Source: Macquaria australasica (taxonomy: Eukaryota > Chordata > Actinopteri > Centrarchiformes > Percichthyidae). Taken from it: a DNA stretch of 64,000 nucleotides. Positions 11,680 through 23,636 of this stretch are shown here, in pieces (position 1 is the first letter of the stretch; each line of letters opens with the position of its first letter). Where the stretch lies: NCBI GenBank assembly GCA_005408345.1, contig SEMN01001357.1:1-64000 (forward strand), written 5' to 3'. The notes below the pieces were generated by a model. The model did not search any database and was not told the DNA's origin. It was given only the letters and a program-made list of their open reading frames with translations. A program made the position numbers and the translations under genes.

Positions 11680-12232
11680 GGGGTCCCCCATACGGTGGCC
11701 GACAAGGGCAAACACACTACAACAGCCGAAAATGTTTCCATCAGGAGAAACGTGCTGCAGCTTCAGCACAAATGGAAAAAAACGTGCTGCCAGAAAGCCA
11801 GAACAAATACATGACCAGCAAACCCTCTGCAAAGTCAAAAACACACAAAACCAAACACAAAAGCAAATGCAACAGAACAACGCTGCAGATCCAGTCAATA
11901 AAACAGAAGTTCTCCAGGACTCTAAGGGGGAAAGACTCAGGCCAAATGTGAAAAAGAATACGTTCATTTTTATGTTGCATCTTAACTCCACTTTTCTTCC
12001 CACTTCAATTGAAAACAAACTCTCTCTGGTCTCTTTCTTTGGTCGAAAAACAAGCCGTTCACCCTAGAGTCCTTTTGCAGCGTGTATTTGCAGCATGTTT
12101 GTTGTTGTTGTTTTTGTATGTGTTTTTGACTTTGCATGGTGTCTGAAGCTGCAGCATGTTTTCTCCTGATGGAAATGTTTTGGGCCGTTGTAGCACGTTT
12201 GCCCTTGTTGGCCACCGTACCCCCGGGACCCC
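11680..12232. mobile_element. Foldback-type MITE with long inverted arms
   Basis: The left end reads GGGGTCCCCCATACGGTGGC. The right end, read on the minus strand, gives GGGGTCCCGGGGGTACGGTGGC and continues in parallel through ACAAGGGCAAAC, CATCAGGAGAAA and TGCTGCAGCTTCAG. Similarity persists into a CAAAGTCAAAAACACA block (about 11830 against 12115-12135). The arms are therefore about 150-200 bp around a central spacer. No transposase and no convincing target duplication were found. Overlapping open frames on both strands are by-products of the palindrome. Confidence 0.8.
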
Positions 12233-15200
12233 AATACATTGTTGTTATTAGTGCTTTTGAAAATTACCAAACAGAAAACAATGATATGAAGTCATTAGGG
12301 ACAAACTGATTGACAAAGTCATGAAAAATTGGAATGATAGAATAAAGCACCTGTGAGAGATGACGAAAGGTATAGCTCTGGGGTCTGCAAGTCCCCCAGT
12401 CGGCAGGAAGAGGGTTAAAAACACAGAAAATTGACGTTCACTTAGTCCTTCTTCCTTTTGTTTAAATCTACACTCACAAAAACAACAGTGTGAAGTTTCA
12501 TACTCCCAGTATTGGGGAGATTTCTCTGAACTGTTTTAAGAAGCCTTTTCTCATCATGCATTCCAGTTCAATAAACCTGGTGACTCTCCCTGGTTTTCTG
12601 ACGTCTGACTTTAACCACAACACAGCGACTCCACGGTTTCCACCCTGCGTGTTTGTCAGTGTTTCGCCTCTCACACCCTGCTGTACTTTTCAGGTTTTTA
12701 ACACGCACCAGGGCCGCTGAAGACAACAAGGTCACAAAGACTGAAGGATACAGGACTCCACCCAAAGTCACATTCTGGATTCTTGTGCCACCACTTGTTT
12801 TGTTTTGCAGGGGGGAGGATTTTAATGCAGAAATAACTAAAGGAGATTAGTATTTGTTTTAAAGGTCACCACGAGAAGCAGCAGTGATGTGCAGATGACA
12901 GCTACCACAAGATCAATATGAATATCATACCATTATATTTAATGGGTGGCAATCGAACAAAACACACTCACATTTTCTTTTTTCTTCTATAACTCAAATT
13001 CTGAACATGTGACCTCCATCCATCCATTATCTATACCTACTTGTGTATTTAAATAAACCTCTGTGTGGTCAAAAATATGCAGATTGTTTTGTCATTTTTA
13101 AACTGTTAAAATTACCAATAAATCTGAACTTCATTTCCTTGTGCATAAACACAGTAGATACACAATTTGCGTTTTGTCTCCATTGATAGAAAAATGTCTC
13201 CTAAAGTAACCTTTACCAGAATAAAAGTAGAGATAGGTTCAATTTTATTGTCTTTATAAAATACAGGATTGGACAGTGAAACTTTGTTGTAACCGCTTTA
13301 TGCTACACACATAAACTGTATAAAAAAGACAAGCAGAATAAATTATAATAGAATAAGTAGAATGAATTATCAGCAGAACAAGAGAGAATGAAAAACACTT
13401 GATTAATAGTACAACCTGAACCAGATTCAGTATTAACAATGTTTCATTTAAGTTAGCAAACACAAAAAAAACTATTGTAATGGTGGATTTCTACTCTAAA
13501 TGCACTTGTAAATCATTAGCAATAAAAAAAATGGATTCAAATACTTTGTGTTGTTTTTTTTCTGTCCACTCCAATGGATGAAGAATCTGAACGCAAGAAA
13601 CCACCTAATAGTAAAAATAACAATAAATAATCTTACTATGACACTTCCATAGTTTTACTGCATTAATGTGCATTAATGTCATGAGCTTATTGTAAAAGTA
13701 ACAACAGCAGAGCGACAGCAGCTGTTCACTAAAAGTCGTGGTTTAAAAAAAAAAAGTTTGGTGGAGGAGAAAGTGTAAAGTCTCATATCTGTGTGACAGC
13801 TGAAGCATCACTGGACCAAATCCAAACCTGGAACAGGAAAAAAAAAACACTGAGAGCCTGTGAGGCATCAATTAAAGAATTTATTTTATGGCTGTAGTTT
13901 CGCCTGAGACTAAAAACTCACACGCAACATCGAGATGTCTTCCAAAAAACACAGAACAAAAATATCTGTAGGAGGTTCAAACATTTCTGTCCTCTTCCAC
14001 GTTTGCATACTGTAATGATCAATTAATTCACCTTTTCAAACATCAGTCTCTCCAGGACTTTTGTGAAGTAAAAATCCACACAGCTGATGTTGAAGCTTCA
14101 TTCTTAACACTGGAAAAAAACACGTTCACTAAAACTTCTTAGCACAAAGTCCACTTACTTTGTTTTCTTCCGGAGCTTTAAACCACATGAATGTCCTCCT
14201 CCTCGATCTTTCTATGGTCATCCACTGACTCCTGGTCGATGACTTTTGACCCCTTTACCAGTGGATGCTGCGACTGTTCATGGTTTCCGCTGTACGGTCA
14301 TTCAAATCAACACCCATCCATGACGACTGAGCAACTCTGGCCTTGTGATGAGAAGTTTTGTCAAAATGCCCACAATATTTGCAAGATGTTGCAATTTCTT
14401 CAAATTCCAGCCGCTTTTATGCAAAATCTGGAGGAAGAACACCACCCAATGTTATGAATGCACCACTTTTTTCAGCCTAAAAAGTATTCAACGCAGAAAG
14501 TCAAATAAAAATCAAGCCTAAAACGGACCATTTGGTTTATAGAGTTTGGTTGCAGTGGCACAGGAAGCACAAAGGTTAATACCTTTATAGACTTCAGTGA
14601 AGAAAAGATACACAAGTAATGAGATCTTAAGAGATTCCTAAACTAATTTTTATCCTCAGTGTAACTTATGACACATATTGATAATCAGAAAGTCCATTAA
14701 ACAGTCTAATGATTTGAGATACTAGCTTGTAATTAGCCAGAGTTATTGAAAACTGCACACAAATATTGTGCAGATTTGTGTGCAGTTTCCTGAGGAAGCT
14801 GCTGCAGTTCAGACATTTTGAGTCACAATAATCCAAGAGAACATCTGATGACTGATCTGTTTAGTGTAGCGTGTGTTCAGCTTTGTTTGCACCAAACCCA
14901 CATATGTAATTACCAGAGCTGCCAATACATGAAATCAGATATCCAATTTTCTGTTGATGTGAAAATGCAACTTGCAGAGATGCACCGTGTAATTACTGTA
15001 TAAGCTACATAGTGTTTCTGACGGGCATGTTGCACAGCAGCATCTTAGTCACAAACCTGTTTCCTGTCTGTGTGCTGTCTGACTTTGACTTTGTCTTCCC
15101 TCCAGCTGTTCCAGTGCAGCTGTTCATCTGCCAACAAATGCAGACTGTGGTTTTACTGGGCAACACGCTGCCAATATTGGGAAGTGACACTGAAAATGCA

Positions 15201-16189
15201 GAATACCAGAAACACTTCTGCTTTCAATCAAGTGCACTGATGAATCCAGGTCATAGGACATATTGCCAACACATCCCTTATTCATGGCTCTTATTTACAA
15301 ACAGTAATAATTTAATGACTCATTAGACAAAATAACAAAATAACCTGAAAGACAAATGAAATGTCTTGCTCAATTCAACACACTCAGGGGTTTTGCTGCT
15401 ACAGCCTTTCTTGGTCTGGTATGACCAGCAGCTTATGGTGGCTAATGTTAGCTAATGTTCGTAAACTTTAGACAGACATTACTGAGTCATTTCACTGAAT
15501 TATTAACTCTTCTCTGTACTTGTTTTATTATTCACCACTGTCCCACAGTGGCTGCCATTCAGCAACAGTCTCACAACTTTAACTTTAAAGTGAACATGGA
15601 TGAGAAATCCTAAAAGTGCTGTGTATAAAATCATAACAGCAGCTGAGCTTGCATGTCAACAGATCCATGTCTATGTCAATTGAGCCAACTCCATCCATTG
15701 ATGAAGAAGACCATGTGATGTGGTTGAAAGCACTGGAAAAAGCTTGTACCTGGAGACTGTCGCGATTGTCTTGTCAAATTACTGCTTCCAAGGTCAAATA
15801 TTAACTTTGATGTTTAACTTGCTGTTAGCTTATGTTACCAGGGAGATGTCAATCAAATCTGATCAAACCAGACCAACACAGTCCTGATGAAGCAGACTAG
15901 CTGAGTTTTTGAGTATTAATCTCTTAATAAATATTATTTATTTATTTATTTATTTATTATTTATTTATTTAGCAGGGACAATGCATACTACATGTATTGT
16001 ACCAGATATAGCTAAAAGCTCATTTATTTTCATTATATATAGTATAATGATATATAAGTTTGTTTTTGCTGAATTTGTTTATTTGTTTTGCTGTTTCTCA
16101 TTTACTCATGAATATTTCATGTTATCGAGAAATACTACGTTTTCTAACTAAGGTCTTTAACAAACTTTAAAGTAATTAGAGAAAACTAA
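12233..16189. other. Intergenic, no gene recognised
   Basis: A long AT-rich stretch without a convincing coding region. It contains short A-runs, a fish dispersed-repeat-like CATCCATCCATTATCTATACC near 13014-13040, and an ATTT-rich tract near 15938-15972. Open frames of 60-105 codons show no family motif. Confidence 0.5.
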
Positions 16190-17250
16190 TTAGAGAATTC
16201 ACAACTGGAGTATTTATTGATTTGTCAAAAGCATTTGACACTGTAGATCATAGTATATTATTAAATAAGCTTCAAGCTCATGGCCTTACTGGTACTGAAT
16301 TTAAATGGTTTAAAAACTCCTTGCTTAACAGGAAACAATATGTTATTTGGAATGGAACTAACTCGTCATACAGTCACATACAGTGTGGTCTTCCACAAGG
16401 TTCCATACTAGGGCCTCTTTTATTTCTTATACACATCAGTGATTTGCATTTGGTATCAAAAGAAGCGCTCTTCATTTTATATGCCGACGACACTAATATT
16501 TTTGTTACAGATAAAGATGAACATAGGTTGATAACCCATATGAACATTGTTCTAGACAGGATGGATATCCGGTTCAAATGCAATAAATTATCCCTTAATG
16601 TTAATAAGACTGCTTATATGATCTTCAAGCCAAAAAACAGAACCTTATCAGATCATCATCACCCTATTTTTATAGCTAATAATGCACTTGAATGTGTTTC
16701 TCATGTTAAGTTTTTAGGCGATGATCAGCTTAATTGGAAAAAACACATCTCTTATGTGTCAAAGTTGCAAAAAAATATTTCCTTTCACAGTTTCTTTGTA
16801 ACTAGGTTACAAATCCACTTTTGTCACACCAGATCAGTTGATCTTCTATATAGTCAGTTTTACAGAACTAGCCTCGGCCAGTTTTCAAACAGGTATAGAG
16901 GTCCAGTTATATGGAACAGCTTTTCTGCTTCACTTCGCAGTCACTCCTCATTTCTGATTTTTTTTCAGTATAGTACTATGTAAATGAGGTGAACAAGGTA
17001 TGATACAGTGTATGAAAGCACTGCAAATATGTTATTGTAATCCTTGTTTTTCTTTCTTTTTTCTTTTTGTCTGTTTGTAAATCTGTGGCAAGCATGTACA
17101 GCTGTTTTTAATTTCAATGTTAGGTGGGTTACTTTTACAAGCCCCTAGGGGTTTTTTTCATCCCACTTGTGCATTTTCTTATTTTACTGTATATTTTTTT
17201 CTTTTGTTTTTTCTTATTATATGCACAAATAAAAGACAAAAGACAAAAAC
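16190..17250 (+). mobile_element. 5'-truncated LINE (CR1/Rex1-like group), 3' fragment
   Basis: The fragment enters abruptly in the reverse transcriptase at VFIDLSKAFDTVDH. It continues through CGLPQGSILGPLLF and YADDTN (near 16479-16496), and ends in a 3' UTR closing with AATAAAAGACAAAAGACAAA at about 17228-17247, a short-unit tail typical of LINEs. The frame runs open to a stop at 16981-16983. Expected C-terminal blocks (RSLRIWNSFS-like, here VIWNSFSASLRSH) are present but shortened, consistent with an internal deletion after LINWKKHIS-like residues. It is a dead, truncated copy. Confidence 0.88.
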
Positions 17251-17556
17251 TTTACAAAACCTTTTATTGTAAGCCACCTTTTAATGTTGACATCAAGTTA
17301 ATGTTAGACAGATTCACTCACTGGCCTCTGAACAGAGTCCTCCCATCACAGACATTTGGATTAATTATAGATACCTCCAGGAGGGACATGTGTGATGACA
17401 TATCAGAGATTAAGAGTACAAAGACACACCACCATACATCCACACACAAACAAGAAAATAAATTAGCATATTAGCTTATTTATGGAAGCTAAAACCTTCA
17501 TACAAATCCTCATTTTTTTCACTTCATTTACAGGATAAGAACTGCACTCAACCCCT

Positions 17557-18474
17557 TCAACATGAGCGAAGAGCATGTGTCATAACAGCCACAATGACTG
17601 AAATGAGACTGATTTTGTTGATGAGGGCAGAGGAGGTGGTAGTGGATGCAGCTGCTGCAGCAGTTGTGTTTGTTGCTGGAGCTACTGTGGCTGCAGCTGT
17701 GGTTGTGGTGGTTGGAGCAGCTGTGGTTGTGGTGGTAGCTGTGGTTGTGGTGGTTGGAGCAGCTGTGGTTGTGGTGGTAGCTGTGGTTGTGGTGGTTGGA
17801 GCAGCTGTTGGAGCAGCTGTGGTTGTGGTGGTTGGAGCAGCTGTGGTTGTGGTGGTTGGAGCAGCTGTTGGAGCAGCTGTGGTCGTGGTGGTTGGAGCAG
17901 CTGTGGTTGTGGTGGTTGGGGCAGCTTTGGTTGTGGTGGTTGGGGCAGCTGTGGTCGTGGTGGTTGGAGCAGCTGTGGTCGTGGTGGTTGGAGCAGCTGT
18001 GGTCGTGGTGGTTGGAGCAGCTGTGGTTGTGGTGGTTGGAGCAGCTGTTGGAGCAGCTGTGGTCGTGGTGGTTGGAGCAGCTGTGGTTGTGGTGGTTGGA
18101 GCAGCTGTGGTCGTGGTGGTTGGAGCAGCTGTGGTTGTGGTGGTTGGAGCAGCTGTGGTTGTGGTGGTTGGAGCAGCTGTTGGAGCAGCTGTGGTCGTGG
18201 TGGTTGGAGCAGCTGTGGTTGTGGTGGTTGGAGCAGCTGTGGTCGTGGTGGTTGGAGCAGCTGTGGTCGTGGTGGTTGGAGCAGCTGTGGTCGTGGTGGT
18301 TGGAGCAGCTGTCGTCTGTGCGTTGCCAGAGGCTGTTTTGAGTAGATGTTGGATCAGTTTCACATTTAGTCCCACTTTTCAAACTTTAACTGGATGAAAG
18401 TTTTTCTTACCAACAAACAGAAGAAGGATGACACAAATGTTTGCAATCATGGTTATGCAGTTGTAGTTTTTCAT
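17557..18474 (-). CDS. Mucin-like gene A: secreted Thr/Ala/Pro repeat protein with hydrophobic tail
   Basis: Two coding exons join to give about 279 residues. The signal exon is 18411-18483, with ATG at 18474 and a second ATG at 18450. It ends at a GTAAG donor. The 78-bp phase-1 intron (18333-18410) ends in CAAAACAG, and the last exon is 18332-17557. The join reads ..ICVILLLFVASGNAQTTAAP, a good signal peptide with cleavage near SGNA. Next comes an almost pure 8-residue repeat TTTTTAAP with occasional shortened units. The tail ASTTTSSALINKISLISVIVAVMTH... is hydrophobic and suggests GPI attachment at the Ser/Ala cluster. Dense Thr and Pro imply mucin-type O-glycosylation. The tail has diverged most from its paralogues and ends RSC. 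Splicing is inferred from the identical layout in genes B-D. Function is unknown; a surface or mucus role is inferred. Confidence 0.8.
17697..18312 (-). repeat. 24-bp coding minisatellite in gene A
   Basis: About 25 copies of a 24-bp unit (plus-strand form GCAGCTGTGGTYGTGGTGGTTGGA) code TTTTTAAP on the minus strand. Some units are reduced to a 12-bp GGAGCAGCTGTT form. Most variation is a silent T/C in GTGGTYGTGG. Copies are near identical, so length polymorphism is expected. Confidence 0.95.
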
Positions 18475-19274
18475 CTCTGCTCTCTGAAAAATAAAATTGG
18501 CCATTTTCATCAGGTAAATGAAAAGCTGAAAATGGTATAAGCAGACTGTAAGACTCGTAACTGTAAATTACTGGAATAACCTGAGGAGCTGTGCCAACGT
18601 TCTTGTAATGTAGTTAATATTCAGTTATCAATGCCAAGGCAACCTGCTTTCGTTCACACACAGCTGTACCGGCATTTTCCCTGAAATGTTACCGGGTCTT
18701 GAGGTGGGAAACTGGCGCTACAGATTTCCCTGCATATCGATCCCAGCTCCTGTTCACACATGAGCCCATGCAGGAAATGCTCAGGGATCGACTGCAGGTG
18801 TGAAAGAGGCTTTAAATTGTTTGCTCATATTTTCAGCACATCTGTCTTTCATGAAGCACAACAAATGAAACGCCTCCAACCTCTCCTGGTTCGGTCCCTG
18901 CTAGATAACACGTGAGGAATGATTGACTATTGACTACTATAATTATCTTCTTTGGCTGACTAATTATTTGAGTTATTGCTAAATGTTGTTACCTGCAGCT
19001 GTGTTGAGACAACGTTACAATACTTTGATGGCTCTGAATACAAAGATAAAGATGAACTTAAGTGATAACATCTTATCTCATAACACCTGTTCTTTTATGA
19101 CGACTTCCAGGCTCTTTTATTTTACCACATTACAAACATGGTATTTTCATTTAAAATAAAATAAAAAATAGCTAAGTTTCTCAACCTAGGAGTCTACAAA
19201 CCTACAAGGTTCTCTCACTATCCCGACAGACTTCTCAGATGTATTTACATTTTTTATATGTTTAAATAACAGTA

Positions 19275-19390
19275 TTATAGCAAACTTTATTTGTATAGAA
19301 CTTTTCATACATTCAATGCAGCTCAAGTGCTTCACATCAAATTGTATGAAAAATATTTAAAACATTTAAACAAATAAAAGGATTCAAAGC
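19275..19390 (-). repeat. SINE/LINE 3'-end-like fragment in gene A intron 1
   Basis: Text such as TTTATTTGTATAGAACTTTTC with GCTCAAGTGCTTCACAT resembles, in reverse, the GCACTTT...TATAAATAAA tails of fish LINEs and their SINE partners. Degenerate. Confidence 0.4.
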
Positions 19391-19670
19391 TGGCAAAAAA
19401 CACTGGAATACAATAAAACAACATGGTAAAATAATATATTTCATTTTGTTTCTTAAATATACTGTATAAATTGAAAAACTCTATTGAAAACTCTATTGGG
19501 ATAATAAGGCAATGGGCAATAAAAAGTCAAGATGTCCTGCCTTAAATATACATAAACAAAATATTTTCAAAATAAAATAATTTCTAAATTCTTGCAATGT
19601 CTATGGCAAAACAAAAAAAATTGCATTGCTTCATATTGGAGTAATATGATAACATAACAGAAGTACTTAC

Positions 19671-19716
19671 AAGTTTATATTCTCTGCTTAGATATCTGCT
19701 TGGAGTGGAAGTTGTG
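19671..19716 (-). other. Gene A non-coding first exon (5' UTR)
   Basis: A short exon downstream of the TATA box ends ATAAACTT at a GTAAGTAC donor (intron from 19670). It carries AATCAGAGGATATCACAACT, closely matching the equivalent exon of genes B, C and D. It has no ATG in frame with the signal exon. Intron 1 would be 18484-19670. The 5' end is set about 30 nt below the TATA box and is approximate. Confidence 0.65.
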
Positions 19717-19739
19717 ATATCCTCTGATTTCAGCTCCTC

Positions 19740-19746
19740 TTTTATA
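19740..19746 (-). promoter_or_regulatory. Gene A TATA box
   Basis: TATAAAA on the minus strand (CTTATAAAAGAGG), placed just before the conserved first exon exactly as in genes B-D. The positional conservation makes it more than a chance match. Confidence 0.7.
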
Positions 19747-20442
19747 AGCAAGTACATGATATGACATCAGGCCGAGGACAAAGGCAAGAGAAATATGTGC
19801 AGGTACAGCATGAGTAATGGTAACTGTCGTCATGCTTAAAGGTGTGAGCGACCTTTCAATTACTCTTCAATTACCTCTTTTTCTGCTTTTGTTCCACTGC
19901 TACAACCAAAACAACCAGTATGAATTCAACTGTGGCTTCATGTGTCATGTACTGTGACATTTTTCTGATGTGACATTTCACATTTTAACTGAGTGACTGT
20001 TACTTTGGGTTAAATGTGCTTTAATGACCTTCCTTTGTCACTATTGTGAATCATTTGGGTCATTGTAATATTTCTGCTCTGCGCCCTTACAGAAATCTGC
20101 AGGTAATCACTTCATGTACGGTCAGTACGTTTGGTTTAAATAGTAAATAGTGAAAACATGGAAGTAAAAAAGGTGATGATAGTTTCGACTTCCCTTCGTC
20201 AAAAAACCCAATTGTTCACTTGGTGAAAAAACTGGCTGAAAGTTTCTGGCAAGATTCAGAATAGTCTGTCACTATATCAAAAATCTCACATCAGCATGAT
20301 CTCTCTTTTTTTGAAGTTGAGGTTTAATTTTTGACCTTGGAAATAGAAGTTTGACAAAAAAGAAAATAACAACCTTAGCACAAGGTCTCAAATGTCTCAA
20401 AGCCTTCATGAGCAGATGACTTTCCTATTTATATAAAAAATA
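19747..20442. other. Upstream of gene A, nothing recognised
   Basis: Possible promoter-proximal region of gene A. No further conserved block was identified and no gene seen. Confidence 0.4.
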
Positions 20443-20465
20443 TATACATGTATGTACACACACAC

Positions 20466-20534
<69 letters not shown>

Positions 20535-20542
20535 TATATATA

Positions 20543-20629
<87 letters not shown>

Positions 20630-20700
20630 CATATACATACATAAGGTTATATATATATACATATACATATACATAGTATATACATATACATAATATACAT

Positions 20701-20761
<61 letters not shown>
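20443..20761. repeat. Long (TA)n / (TACATA)n microsatellite
   Basis: About 320 bp of alternating TA with interspersed ACATAT/ACACAC words. Open frames of Tyr/Ile across both strands are artefacts. Self-complementary, so cruciform-prone and likely hard to assemble. Confidence 0.97.
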
Positions 20762-20764
<3 letters not shown>

Positions 20765-22439
20765 AAAAAATGATATACATATACAGTACACCCAGTACAT
20801 GTATACATACAAGTACTTAAACAGAATGCTCTGTTTGGGGTCCTGGAGGCTCACAAAACATCCTTAACATGGTTTTATCACATTGATACTAGTTTTTATC
20901 TTATGAGAATTGCTAATGAACATGATTTTAAACTGATGCTGTGTTTCAGAAATCTGCTACAGAAAATGACACATAACTTCTGTTCTAAAAGCTGTAAAAT
21001 CTGGTTAAATACTCTGGACTCTGTCCACCTAACTTTAGGGAACGTGAACTATACGTGGGTGTGAAGCTCTGCTGGCATATAACAAAAAGGATATTGTTTT
21101 TTAACCAGCTGTAGTTCCCCAAGCTTAACCAAACCTTAATGCTTGTGAGTTATTGTTTTCTTTGAACAGTCAAACAGTTCATTTTGAAAGGAACTGACAC
21201 AGTACCTATTTTGTCATTTCATGTTTTAGGACTATTAGCAATATTTGATTTTACAGTTGTTGTTTTTTTACAATTGGTTACACACATTTCTCCATACTGA
21301 AAACTCTTCACACAGTTTTCTTTACCAACATGCAGCTGAGCACAACTGTTCTTCATCTCACATCCAAAATGTAACCGAAACACTTCATACACATCTCAGG
21401 ATTAACTCTTATACCAGAGCACTGACAACATTTATCTACTATTAAGTATATGTCACAGGAAAATGCTGCAGTATGCTTCAGTAGTCTTTATCTATCTAAA
21501 ATTCCAGTAATACAAAAGCTTTTCAGATATGGAGGTAACATAATGTAGTTAATTGCAGTTTAAGATTGTGAGCTTGCATGTAAGCTTGAGCTAAATTGAG
21601 TGTAAATCCACAGAGCTTTGGTGGTCGTTGAGGTTGAGTGAGAAAACAATTCATGAAATTTAAAAAGATGTGGTCACTGAGTGCATTTTGGGTCAAATCA
21701 ATGAAAAGTGATCCACAGTGTAATCCACACTGACTACTGTTGTGCTCACTGTGTGAAGAGTGAACTCAGTATTGAAACAAAAAAAGTAAACAAATAACTG
21801 TAATGTTCACCAGAGGATGAATCTTACTGACCTCGGTGATCCCCTGACTTGTCATTTAGTGCCACCATGAGGTTGATCAACATGCTCACGTCAATACTGG
21901 AACACTGATGCTGACAAACTACCTATTTTGTCATTTAGGTAGGAGGACGTGTTACTATATATCATTTTAATAACAGGGAGATTCAAAAACAGTCAGCTGA
22001 CACAGGGACAGGCTGACTCATCAGTCTGTTGGTTACACCTAAAAGAATAACAGGAGACTGAATAGGAGATGATATTTACAGAACATCCATCCATGCTCCC
22101 ATTATCTATACCAGTTAATCCTGTTTGGAGGGTTTGGAGCTGGTCAGAATGGAGCCCATCCCAGTCTCGCCACAGATTGAGCCACCCATATGTTATTATA
22201 TCAGAGTCAGTGAGCTAAGTATACTATACGCACATTCTCAGCCTCACACTTTTTGCAAAACGCTACACACACACTTCTGCATGAGTCTAACATGACATCA
22301 AAAGGCGTTGCCTTTCAAAGTAGGCCACCACACCTGTGAACCAACTGATCGAACACGGCCGTCAGGTGTACAGACACACAGGTGCTTAATTGTAATCTCA
22401 TCAATCAGGTGTGAGCAATATAAAAACGCAACAGGTGAA
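20762..22439. other. Intergenic with dispersed fish repeats
   Basis: No gene recognised. About 21812-21890 (CCAGAGGATGAATCTTACTG ... CGCCACCATGAGG-like) matches a dispersed repeat also seen at 33.5-34.2 kb. About 22084-22180 (CATCCATGCTCCCATTATCT, ending AGCCCATCCCAGTC) resembles a widespread fish LINE/RTE-type 3' region. Confidence 0.45.
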
Positions 22440-22760
22440 TGTACCTGTCTTCAACAAAAATGGAATTGACACTGAAGTCTTGACCACAATTTTCACTGCA
22501 AAAACTCCCACCATACTCTCCTTTCCTTAACCCCATTGAGGAGGGTTTTTTGGCATGGTGGTGGAAGGTTTCCGACCAGCCCTATGTCAGGATACCCCTC
22601 ATTCAAGTCATGGAGGATGTCTGATGCAGGGTCTGTGCAAGGATGGATTCGCCATTCAAGAAGGTTCTTCCATCTCTGTCTTGTGAGAGAGGACTGTGAT
22701 GTGCTATGGTCCAGATCCAGCTAGGCAAAGAGCTGTTTCCATGCTTTCTTTTTTGTCTCC
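22440..22760 (+). pseudogene. Tc1/IS630-type DDE transposase C-terminal remnant
   Basis: Degenerate pieces of a DDE_3-superfamily transposase. YSPFLNPIEEGFFAWWWKV (about 22514-22571) includes the conserved NPIEE whose glutamate is the third catalytic acid of this superfamily. It is followed in a shifted frame by SVQGWIRHSRRFF and CDVLW.....AR (about 22629-22735). The earlier catalytic aspartates are missing, so it is a 5'-truncated, frameshifted relic. Family assignment is from remembered fish homologues. Confidence 0.75.
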
Positions 22761-23598
22761 ACAAATGTGCAACCTTTGGAATTGCATCAATGTATTGACT
22801 GATTTTACAATGTGGAGAGAAATAAATATTTTCATCAGTGTGCAGTACTGGTCCTGTGTGTTGTGTTTAGTCAATATATTAAGATATAACCAACGTTTTA
22901 GCCAAACAAAACTAAACATAAGCAGGTAACCACCGTAGACGGCACAGAAGGCGTTCCTCACAAGACGGCGCCCCCGTCCCAACATGCAACACGGCGTGAC
23001 ACACCTTCACGTTCCCTATAGAAGACGAGTAGCAGCACTCACACCGATAGATTGTCCTTACTTCCGAAAGAGAAACGGGTAGTGAAAGTGGTGTTATGTG
23101 GCCTCATGCCGTTGGAGGACTGGCTAAATGGATCTGTGAAGCTAATTATGCTAGCTCAGTGAATGGAATCTAATGGGGAAATGGCTAGTTCATTGCTAAT
23201 TATGCTAGCAAACTTTAAAGTGATCAAAATGATATCTAATGTCAAAGTTATCAATTTATGACGTTTATATTATGGATGTTTAACTTGTCAACTCATGGTT
23301 CAAACTGATTTTAATTCATTACGTTTAAAATACGAAACAGAGTTTACAAACTAACAGCTTCCCTCATGACATTGGCTGTATTCAATGTACTGATTTGGCC
23401 AAAATATAGCATGTAGTATGCAGTATGCAAACAAAAGCAGTATGCATCGGACCAGTCTTCCTCGCCTACTGCATCCCACAATGCAATTAGCTCACTACTT
23501 TGATTTCCCATAGAGGTTAGCGAGTTAGCTAGCAGTTTACTGCATACAGCCTGTGATAGCTCATTAGCCGCCAGCATCTAGCTTTCCAACAAATGCTG

Positions 23599-23636
<38 letters not shown>

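Noticed and set aside
15680..15745. Hammerhead-ribozyme-like words (TTGATGAAGAAG ... GGTTGAAAGC)
   Set aside because: The essential first C of the CUGAUGA core is absent and the intervening stem does not pair correctly.
17697..18312. CRISPR-like regular repeats
   Set aside because: The repeats are contiguous 24-bp coding units with no unique spacers, in a eukaryotic genome.
20406..20854. Tyr/Ile-rich open frames of 74-141 codons
   Set aside because: Direct translations of the (TA)n microsatellite.
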